64,000 bases of DNA, from the NCBI GenBank assembly GCA_000934455.1, contig KN882226.1, positions 5,755 to 69,754 on the forward strand. The letters are read 5' to 3'. Every line of letters starts with the position of its first letter. Positions within the stretch are counted from its first letter, which is position 1. This DNA is from Apostichopus parvimensis (Eukaryota; Echinodermata; Holothuroidea; Aspidochirotida; Stichopodidae). Below, piece by piece: positions 25,701 to 37,700 of this stretch. The notes beneath the pieces are model-generated. The model saw only the letters and a list, made by a program, of their open reading frames with translations. It was not told where the DNA came from and did no database searches. A program made the translations under genes and the position numbers.

Positions 25701-28700
25701 TAGTTACAATGGAACTGAAAATAGAGGCAGCAAGGGATACAGATGATTCATACCAATTTGTTATGTACCATGCTATGAACCTTTCAAATGGTATACTCTT
25801 GATTCCAAACTTTGATTTAATTTGTTGAATTGGAAGCCTCCCACATTTAGTGTCACTAAAGCATCCTAAAAATAGCTGCCTGAATCAGCTTATAATGTAT
25901 AAGGTACATAGATCTGGTTTGAGGTGTAACCACTACTGTAGCTGCTTGCTATCACTCATCAGAATACAAATTATTTACAGCCCTATGATGTCATACCTAC
26001 TACAGTACAGCACAATGTATGAACTCTCTTAGTGGGAATAGTAGATGGAAAGTCCCCTTTTCACTCAGCAGTGTTGCACAATGCACACTCAGCCTGCTTT
26101 ATTTGAACTGGCATTATCATTACGGAGAACAGCACATTATACATTCAAATGGTTTCCATGCCATTCGGTTTATGTCTCTCTGTGTAGTGTGTACAGTATT
26201 GACTAGCTGCATGTATCTAAACTGCACACAGTCCATATGTACAGTATGTAGTATACGCCTTTGAAATGGAGACAGAACAACACAATTCAATGCGCATCAA
26301 GGCTGGGTGTTCAATATAAAATTATTAATGTATTTGATGATGAAGATCTTGGATCCATGCCAGAAAATGTCATATTAGTTATGTTTGCATGTACGCTGGT
26401 AAATAATACAGTACAGGTAGGCTAATAATTGAATGAAGGGCAGTATGTTTTAAACTAACAGTTTCCATAGTTCAGATATGACAGACAATGTTAATTGATA
26501 TGCAAATGGGTGCAATGTAACAATTAATCCCCATGTATGAGAAAAGGACAGATATCTCATATTTAACATGCATTTAAAAGAACTCTCTTCCCTCTTTTGC
26601 TTAAATTAAGTATACTTTCACGCATTGATCTGATGTAAAATTAAAATTCATTCATTTTCCTTGAAAATGAATCTATATATGCAAAATGTGCATTGCATTT
26701 ATGTCTTTATGTGAAGCCTTCAGAAGTAATTGCAATATTTAGTTTATATCAAGAACTAGGATTCTTTCATCAAAACTCAAAAGGCATCTATAGGTGCTTA
26801 GTCCTGATTGCCCTTCCCATGACCCCTTACACTATTGCCCTCAAACCATTACACTTCCCATGACCCCTTACATTATTGCCCTCAAACCATTACACTCCCC
26901 ATGACCCCTTCAGTATTGCCCTCAAACCATTACACTCCCCATGACCCCTTACATTATTGCCCTCAAACCATTACACTTTTAGTGCAAAGCACATATACAT
27001 GCACACACATTACCTGAGGGTCCACCTTCATGGGAAAGAAACCAAAGACAAGTAGAATACAATGAACAAATATTGGGTGCCTTAGGTGATTTACTGCACA
27101 TGGTCTAAAATCCCCACTCACTTAATCTGTATGTCTACCCTTTAATGATACTAAACTTATAATCATATTTGTATGGACATGAGATGTAGGGTCAACTGTT
27201 TAGAATAAACTAGCTAATTCATGGAGTGTTGTATAAATAACCTCTCCAAAGTGAGGAATGATTGAATGGCTGATGGCTGTAATGCTTTCCATAACTCATT
27301 TTGAGCTGAACCAGCAAACTCCCTCTTTGTCAACATGTTTTCCACTGTACTAAATTTGGGCACCTGACAGAATGAATTATAACATTTCAGAATTACCTAT
27401 TTGAACAAACAAACAACCTTATGTGGTTTCATGCACAAGTACTTGCTAAAAAAGACAAGATTGTTAAAAGCACTGCTAGAAGCATTTCCTTGTTTACTTT
27501 GCTCAGTTCCTTGCAAGGGTTTTACCAAGAAAGGTAAACAGGGAAATATAAAGGGGGGATTTGTCACGGTTGACTCATAAACAGTCAGGGTTCAAATTAG
27601 AGAGATACTCCTTCCTCCCAGATTGAATCATGCTATGCTAAATTCAATGTAACTAAAGATTTATCGTCTAAAAACACCACACCCATTTTTGTTATGCTAC
27701 ATATCAATTAAGCCTCCATTTCCACCTGCCATAACACAAACCTTGTTAATATTATATTTACACACTGTATACAATGCCGCTGTAACAAACATACACATAC
27801 ATACTGTAGACAGCTGCTGTACACATGGTGTGAAACATGTACAAGACTACAGCATACTGTAGATGTTAACACATACATGTTCTGTTTGTGTGCAGTATAC
27901 AGGTAAACTAGAGAATAAATTTAAAAGATGAAAGTAGATTGAATAGAAATATTCTGATGTTTCTCCTTTTTACTTGATACACTTGTTCAGATGTTCCACT
28001 AGTTAAAGTATAAATATCCATCAAGTTTAGTGAGTTGCATGTATTTATTTTTATAGAATATTGGTATACTAAAGTGTATATACCCGTGCATATATTGCTT
28101 GTCATTTGCTTGTCAGCAGGAACTGGTTTGCAATGTGGTTGGATGTATACATAAATTGAAGCTGGTGGAAATATAGATATATCTTTGGATCGAACAACCA
28201 CTTCTTCATTGCATGGTCTTTGATTTTTATCCGTTAGTTAAGGTGTGCAACAATATCTAGGTTGATTGTCTGTTAGTTTACAAGTTTACAGTTCAGCTAT
28301 TGACCCTGTAGTAGTGTGATTTGCCTCAGGAATGCCATGCAGTGTGTGTGGTGGGGGTAAGGTATATTAAGGCTATGCATGCTCTGCATAAAATGACATG
28401 TTATTAGAGACAGTCAAAGGATAAGTTCTGCCCTTTGAACTAAACAACAGATGCACAGCCAACAATTTTGCAGACGAAATAGTTAGGTATTTAATTCCTA
28501 CAATATGAATGACTCCACAGTACTTTCAGTACTTTGATAACAACACATTTTCAGAGGGTTTATGTCTGCTCATTGAACTTAACACCACATCAGCACCTTA
28601 AAATCTTACAGTTGAAATAATCAGGTCTTTGTTTCCTACAATATGAATGACTCCACAGTAAGTAATTGATTTGTGGTTAGTATTCAAACTTGGGGAATCA

Positions 28701-31700
28701 ACAGGAAAGTATCTTAATACTGCTGTATCATAACCACCTAACTCATCTACTTCCATGAATTAAGGAACCTTTGGTGAATGGGTGACCCACAGTTAGTATT
28801 CTCAGGATTTATACCCATTGTATGCTCTAAATGACTAAACAGTTCTTTCATAGATTCTATATAGTCAGACTTGTCTTGATTGAATCATGGAGGTAAAACC
28901 TCCATGATTGAATGAGCATCAATGGTACAACACAATGAACAAGAAATCCTATATATGCATCATAAGGACAGCTTTGTTTACATGGGAGTATTCTACACTG
29001 TCACACACACACACTTGCTGGTATTAAAGCCCACTGTGTAAACTTGTACCTTTATCCACACAGTATGACTAGCAGCAGTATACAGTACCATTGTGTTATA
29101 CTGCAATGCAGTATAGGATATAGAACAATATCATAAGTGCCTGCTAATGTGTGTGTTTCTCTGTATGTGATATTCCACAGTTCTTCCCCAATGCTTCAGA
29201 TGTCATGTATGAATGCTATGATAAAATGTCCATTTCATAACATCAATCACACATCAATATCCACAGTAAATTTAACATTTAAATCAATGCCTAATGTCTG
29301 TACATAGTAGGGGTAAAATTAAGATTCAGAGGGTATTTACCATTGGACATCTATAGGTAAAACACAAGTTCATAACAATCAGACTAGTGCAAGTTAGCCT
29401 GAGAGGTTATCCATCCGAAAATAGCCCAAAGGGACCTACTGTATTGATTTTTGGGGTGGATGAGGCATTTTCTGAGTCATTACCATTCTTTTTGATGTTG
29501 AAGAGGATGAAATAAACTACGTATGGTCTAAAAATCTGGAGAATTGAAGGTGATTTAATGTATTTTAAAAAATCTTTGGTGAAACAAGAAGATTCTTCAG
29601 CGACAGCTGGCATTGGTTGGGGAGCACAATGCTAAACTTTGAGCTATTCGAGCTCAAAATCTAAATGGTCATGGTGGCAAAAGTTGAATGTGTTGTGATA
29701 GCCCAAGCCATCAGCTATCATATCATTCATATGGTGGGTAGGACCATCTGTTTTACCTCCATGGTAGGAAATGTCAGTTGAAAACTTATATCTATATGCT
29801 CTATCGGCCTTGGAAAGTGACAAGTTTAGTGTGTAAGTCAATGGAGCTACATTCACTTCATTTTAAGGTAATTCACATGGAGCAAACATTAATCAATATG
29901 GTTACATTATGAAAGCAGCTAGCAGAGGTGGTATGATGGTATTTTTCGGGAACTTCCCAATTTCAAACAGCTTTAGAGTATGACAGGGAATACAATGCCT
30001 ATAAAGTTATGAAATTCATATTTGGAGGTGTAGGAATGCATCACATAGTTTAACTACTCTCTGCTGATAAGGCCATGCAGTTATCAGCAAAGTACAAAGT
30101 TTGTTAAATGCTTGGTATTACCTGAAGGTGATGATAAAAGTCGTTCTATCTATTCCAATTTATAGTGTACCAAAACTCCAAAGTCACGTTTACAATTGGG
30201 TTAAGTATCCTTCCAAGCAGTGGATATGTTTTTTGAAATGTTTAATAATAATAGTAAAATCAATGATAATGGTAACTGTACAGCTTTATAAAAGCCCAAT
30301 ATTTATATACAAGGTAACAAAGCACAAGGTAACAACAAAACGTTGAAATAATAACGATGGAATATTGCTTATCTAGATCCATAGTTTTGTGTGAAATTCA
30401 TGTTGGCATACTGACAAGTACTAACTTGGGTATGTGTAATGTCATATAATCTTCTTGGATGTTTAGATCCACAAAATACACCAGTGCTGTACATATTATA
30501 CAGTAGCATGATGTTCATTTATTTGCATGCATGAGATATATATTCAATAAAACCACCAAGCACTAGTACTAGTACCAGATTTAAATTGGCACAGTATTAT
30601 CTAATGGGGAAATAAGCTGCACTGTTTGTAACTTATTTCCTCATAGATATTACTGTGTCAAGTTAAATCGGGTACACAAGTCTGTCTTACTTCCTTCTTT
30701 AGTATAGTGCAGCTAGTTTCTATTGGAATGAAAACAAGAACAGATTATCATGGTCAATCAGGTGATTTGAAAAGGAAGTTTGAAGGACTTTGATTTAACA
30801 GCTCAGTTTAAACAGACACTTATCAGAGCCACAGCAAAAATGGCCACCAGGTTTTCCAACTGGAGAAGATAAGCATGCTTGTAAAGCCAGAATATGAGCC
30901 AGCATTCTCTGTTTCCCATCTCTAACCCAGTTAATGCTTAGTAAAACAGGTGGTCACAAATATAAGAACTTAAGAAACTCAAACCTGGCATTCTTAGAGC
31001 AATAAAAAGTTTCTTTCACAATGAGACATTTGAGTCACAATAGCCCCATGGATATTCCTATTTGGCAAATGTTTGTGACCTACTGTTGACCATGCATGTA
31101 TGTGTGTATGCATGTATGGGTTCTAGGCCAGCCTCATGTTTAGATTAACAGTTTGTGAGGGACTTTCAGGTTATAGGTTATATAGCAGATATATAGTCAC
31201 CAAAAGCAATCAACTTAAATCCCACAGCATGAGAGTGTCAGCTATGGTTTATACTTCAGTATAGACTACAAACCAGTGGTATTAAAACACAAGATTAACC
31301 ATTAGAATAGAGTGAACATGATAAAGTTTCTATCACTATAAAGTATTAAGACATTACCCATGGACAGCTGCCAAGTGACTGCATTTAGTGCTAAGCAAAA
31401 AGAAACATCACTAGATCAATTGTACCAAAATTTAGTGAAGGCTCTCAATACTCAGTTTATGTCACAATGAAAGCTTGTGACCACAAACGTTGTCACAAAA
31501 GTATGATATGTACAGTACCAGACGGGGTAGGAAGCTTCCAAAAAGTGGGGGGGCACATCAGAGGGCACTTCCTCATTCCACAACCACCACTAGTTATGCT
31601 ATCAACCGATACACACTGGCCTTATCACTATATATGATGTGTTAGTATGCTATCAATACTATTATGGTGCGCTGCAACATTGATTTTTTATTTATTGAGA

Positions 31701-34700
31701 TTGTTTATTGTTAACCGTGCTACAAAAAGATATGGGATGCCATTTTAGAATGTACAGACAAAATAAATAAGTAAAATAAGATATTAAAAATAACGAAGGC
31801 TTAAGATATCCAAAATACAGTTCTTCATCAAAGGGGCACATTTTATTTGCCAGTAGGGAACATTTGCTATTTTGGAAAAAAGTGGGGGCATGTCCCCCAG
31901 TTCCCCCCGGCTCCTGCCCCCTGGTACCAGACAGTTATATTGTAAACAACCAGAGAATGCCAAAAAGTTATAGATACATTATTTTAATACTATGTGGTCA
32001 TGATAAGCATATTCAGTACTAGTTTTGTGTCATTGTAAAGACTTTAGTTAGGAGTTAAATATGTAAAGTAAATCATACTAACAATAATTTTTGTTGGGAC
32101 AGCCATTACAATGTTTTCAAGGAATAGAGAGTTTGATTTCCCATGGATTAGGGCCTGAAATAATACACTGTTACATTAGTACATGCATGGCAGCAAGGCA
32201 ACCTATACTGGTAGACAACTTCCTCATGCAATTTTGCCCATAATGGTCAACAACTTCCTCATACAACTTTGCCTAGGCGGCTTTATACACCTACCTACAT
32301 ACATACAGTGCACATATACTACAGTACATAAACCTGATGGTTTTGTTCATGGGGAAAAGCACTCAAAATAGTTATTGACGTTTGCACAGTGAATCAAGTA
32401 GGCAAACTAGCATAGATCTATCTCAGTTGCTCTGTGAAAATATGAGTCACTGTATTACTGTCTATTGTGTGTATGTGCAACAATAGTAGGAAGTCATTGA
32501 ATAGGCTCAGTCAGGTGTGGCTGGTGTTGGCGCTCTTTACATATATATCAAGGGTGGTTAACTAGTAGCAGAGACCTTGTATGGAAAGATAAGACTGCAC
32601 CAGGCTGTGCTGTAGTATATATTGCACAGTGACATGAACTGTTGTAGCTTCTTTAACCATAATGATGACATGTATGAACTTTGTACTTTGTAATTACATA
32701 TGAACTGTGCACATATGTGGGTAGATTGAGTAAATCAGGTAACAGGAGACTAGTTCATACTGTTAATGTGTGCATGCACAGGTAACAGGAGACTACAGTA
32801 GTTCATACTGTGAATGTGTGCATGTACATATTACAAGGGACTACTGTAGAACATAATGGTAATTGTATGCATATATACAGGTAACAAGAGGCTGTAGTTC
32901 ACTGTTTATTTGTGTATGTACTTTTTACAGGAAACTTGTTGATACTGTTAATGTGTGTATGTACAGGTAACAGCTAGGAGACTAGTCCATACTGTTAATG
33001 TGTGCATGTACATTTAACAGGAAACTGTAGTTCTTACGGTCAATGTGTGCACGTACAGGTAACAGGAGACTAGTTCGTACTGTTCATGTGTGCATGTCCA
33101 GGTAACAGGAGACTAGTTCATACTGTTAATGTGTGCCTGTCCAAACATAATTGATGCATGACACATAATGTACAGATATATGCTGAAGAATACATATTTG
33201 TGTATCATACATTAAATATAAACATACATACACACATACATAGGCCTACATACATCATTTGTGCATGATAACGTTCATCACTTAACTACTGTGTGTATGA
33301 TGCGTATTTCACATACATACCTGTTTAAGTTTTTACAGGGTAGGTAAGAGCGTGACCAGAGGAGGGAGATATTCAACTGAAGTTATGGTTGTATGTATTC
33401 TCCCTAACATACCAAATGCATATCACAAATTCAATGCACATGTTTTGTTTTTAACCAATCAGAAATATAATCATTACAGCTACAATATTTAAAGTAGTGT
33501 GTGCTGCTTGAAATCAAACAATAGATGAACCAAAATATGTTTGCTTTTTACTAAGTATGTAAGTGCGAAGGTCTGCATAGATGGGTACAGATATGTGGGT
33601 TTCCATATACGTGTCTAGCCTGTGTAACACCATTGTGTTCTTATTTACAATAATAATATCAAAATATAATAATTTGTATTGCAGTTACCCAAACTTTAAT
33701 TATTTGATACAGCAAGTTTAGAACATATCATAACCTACCCTTCTTTAAAAGAACGTCTACTACAGTATGTATTTTTTCATTCATCTGAGAAGACAAAGCT
33801 GAAGGTAGCAGCTCTAGATTTTCTGACATTGACAAAATAAGGCGATCAAGGATAGAAAGAGTTTATTCTGAAGTGTCTCGAGGTGATTATGGAAAGGGAT
33901 ATGGTAATGGGAGATACATATATGTGGTTGTTTAATATTATGCATGTCTTCCTTCTTTCCTGCATGAGCCTTCACCTTGTACGTTTCATTGATCAATTGT
34001 TTATTGGCTATGGACACCTTTGGGTCACTCACATACACTTAATTCAAAGCCTTCGTCAATACAAAGTTCTGTATTTCTTTCTGCATTTGTACTAGAACTA
34101 TTTGAATTGCACTGGTAATTGCATTCACTACCACAACATGTACTTTAAAGCATTACAGTATCTGACATTCAGTTGCAGTGCATGTGCTAAGCACTGTACG
34201 TAATGCACCTCTGGATCACTCTTAGCTAAGTTATATGGGCACCAGGTCCTCAAGCAAACATCCACCTGGTGGTAAGTATATGGAAGGGTTGCAAACAAAC
34301 ATAGCTAATAACTTGTTGTTCAATTATCAAGTAGTAAGTATGTTTTTTTTGTGCACAAAACTTGCTCCCATGTGACATATTGGCTGTATTTTTACTATAA
34401 AGCTAATGTGTTGCTACACTGCAAGTTCTTCATTTGCATATGTGTACTTCGATGTTGCCTAATGGGCAGTACATGTATATGTTTTGTTCTCTGGAATACT
34501 GTAATACAGTCTTACAGTACATGAATAGACTTCTGCACAAAATAAATTCCTTTGCTGGGAAAATTGTAAGTTGTATAGCAGTTAAATAGATCAAGAAATA
34601 CTGGGCACAGTTGAAAGCATGTCCATAATAATGTATCATCTACCAGAGCATTTGGGAATGTGCTGAATAACACTCACTCAATTTTGATACATTTTATCAT

Positions 34701-37700
34701 AAATACACAATCTCCTCTCATTTTGCAGGTAAATGTGGCCACAAGTCTGAAAGGTAAGTATCTTTATGTTGGAGGATGTTATCCAGTACCCACTCTTAAA
34801 ATAATGACAAGACCAAGATAGGAACCTTGAAAGTTTGACAGCAGTATATTGTTTTTTCAATTTTGTTGTCATTCAGGGGAGTGGAAACCTAATTAAAATA
34901 TTATGATTGCAGATATAGTTTAAGGTATACATGTACTGACTTTGCTATTGATCATATTTGTGCTAATGAATGACAAAAAGCCAGACTTTTGTACAGAAAC
35001 ATCAAATAACAGCAGCTGATCAAGAGTTGTTGATTACCTGGTAATCTATGCAGTCAAGTTGGCGTGCGTCTGTGTGTGTGTGTATGTAAAGCCCTAGCTT
35101 GTAAACAGAATCTCTCAAGATATGTAACCTCTGCAGTACTCATATGTGGTTTCCCCATAATTAGTGCAAGAACCATATTGTAGTTGGTGGAGGTCAAATG
35201 TCATTTGAGAGCTTTACCCTTCAAACCAGATTAAATATGCATGGTAGATTACCCAAATGATAAGTAAAATTGCTCAACAAATTGGTATACATGTGAACTC
35301 ATTTAAGGTTTTCAGAAGTCAATCCCAAGAAATTTCTAAAGGTCAGGTCTCACTGAAGATGGGACACTTATGCTGATTTGACTTCTCCATATGTACAGTA
35401 GCAGAACCTCCTTACTGTTTTAGGTAGAAATCAAAGGTTGGCAAAGTTACATGCAGTATGAACTTGCATATGTAATGATTGTGAAGGCAAGTAACTACTG
35501 GGAGGGGTTTTCCTCTGGTTCTGAAGCGGCAGCCCGGGCCAGAGATCTATTGGTGGCTGCTGGCATGACTATCTTAATAGTGGTGCTTCAGAAAATATCT
35601 GTGAAAAGTGTAGAATGTGCTAAATTTTTAGTCCAAAAAATGGTTGCAAAGGAAAAGCCTGAGTTATTCAGGCTTGCAGGTGTAATCTACATCATGGAAA
35701 AATATATTATATGACATGTGTGTTACTCTATTAACACCATCATTTATCCCAGTATGGTTGGGATGCTCCAGCACATACTCTACATACTTTCTTTCCTTCC
35801 TCCAAAGTTCATCTGTAACTGATGGTAATGTCACTGCTACAAATAGTAACATTACCAGTAGTGAACCAGCACCTTTGTACGGAGAGGTGAAGAAAGATAG
35901 AAAGAAGAAGAGGTAGTCGTTATCCAGATTTCCTAAACAAGGGGCTCAGATAACTTGCAATTTCATCCCATATATGCCAACTTCTTTGCTACCACTAACT
36001 CTTTTTACTATTATATATCGACTCATCTACTTTTCTTTTCATCGAAAGCTGCAGCAGTAGTTGTAGATCATCAACCCTAATCTGATTTTGGTTTTATATA
36101 CTCTGGCTATGGTGAATTCTGCATTTTTTTGATCATTGTTTGAGGATGAGGGTGCAGGTTAGGGCACACGTTTGTAAAGCAGGGAGTCTTCATCTTTTAT
36201 CAAATGCCAATCGTATGTTAAGACCATTACTTACCCACATGAAATCTTGGATTCTCAAATAGTTCCCTATAGTTGTTTAATCATATATGCCAAGCAGACC
36301 TGAAAGTGCACTTTTCCCGTACAAGTATAACTAGACAAGGATCCTTTGCAAATAAAAACTCAAACATGCCTTTGCTTGTGAATATAGAGCACACTCAAAG
36401 TAGGGCCAGAAAAGGCCCCTATCTCATTTTTTGCCATTTTAATTACTTGTTACGAAAAATTGCAACCGTAAATTTTCCTCAAAATTAGCTAAATTCGTAG
36501 ACTGGGCACATTTCTTCCACAATATCTGCAATATCAGACATAAAATACTTTACATTTATGCAAAAGATGCCTCCAAACTTGACACAAATTTAGGGCTCTT
36601 AAATGCAATCTGGATTTGGTTGCTAGGCGGGGCCGTATCCTAGCAACCAAAAAGTTTTTAAAAGTTTTTTTTGCCCAATTTCATCTTTTGAGACATGTGG
36701 CAAGACACCATATCAATTTCAGGCGATTCTGAGAGGGTCGACGTGGAATCGACCCAAAAATCTGTTGATTTGGCATGGATTGACCCATATGCCAAGCAGA
36801 CCTGAAAGTGTCTTGTATTCAACCGACAAAGGACGGACTAAACAATTATATTTCCCTCTTCTTCTTTTTCTTCTTATTTTGAAGTTGTATCTATTTTGAG
36901 ATAAGTTTGAGTTGAGTCATTGACTGTATAGACTTTTCTTTTATGTTCTATTTGTTGATGTAAAATTATATCAACGAACGTTTACATAGCTGATATTGCC
37001 AACATCCCGAAAGACCACAATTAAATATTCAAAGTTTGGTTAAGTATTAACTAATTTCTTTCTTGCAAAGTTCAAACAGTGGCAATGGCAAAGAAAATGA
37101 TGGGATGGATCCTCCTACAGTTTACGCTGAGGTGGAAACGAAAAGGTACAATACGAGCATAACAGACATCATAAAAGCTTCTTACTTTGACACATTCAAA
37201 TCCATTTCAGCTTGTCATCATAACTATTACCAATCACTTTTGTTCAGGAAAGTGTTGGGAAATGACATTATGTAGAAATATAGTGTTCATGTGTCATATT
37301 GGACTTTAGTATTAAAATCACAGATAATACCATTCTTTATTTTCGTTTTGAAGGTAGGAATACTCATCAATACATCATTGTTTGAAATGTTACTTTCAAC
37401 CCAGCCTTTGTTACAGTGAGCTTCTCAGCCAATGTATCATTTCATTCCTAGATTCTTTTAAATTGTGTATCAAAGTATCTATCTGCATATAAAATAGCAT
37501 GATACCAAAATGGTAGCTTAGCAATGCATTACTAAACACATGTGTACCCAGTTATGTTGCTTGTGAGAAACTCACATAACATTGATTTCATAAATGCTTG
37601 ATTCTCATATGACACTACAAAACACACACGCACACATTTCCCATGCCTTATCGACGTTTCTATTGAAGGCCCTACATACAGTACTTCTGATTTCTTAGGG

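Larger units (their letters stand above)
21112..34728 (+). other. Large 13.6-kb intron
   Basis: The largest intron separates the membrane exon from the cytoplasmic exons. Contents: a CpG-rich patch (23030-23300), a G-quadruplex candidate (25275-25301), repeats at 25826-25900, 26816-26978, 28497-28660 and 32738-33142, a hairpin at 28883-28909, and a hAT-type insertion at 31523-31923. No exon that fits the reading frame was convincing. Confidence 0.6.

Noticed and set aside
35808-37145. Classical ITAM (two Y-x-x-L/I separated by 6-8 residues)
   Set aside because: The tyrosines are 24-36 residues apart, so the spacing excludes an ITAM.
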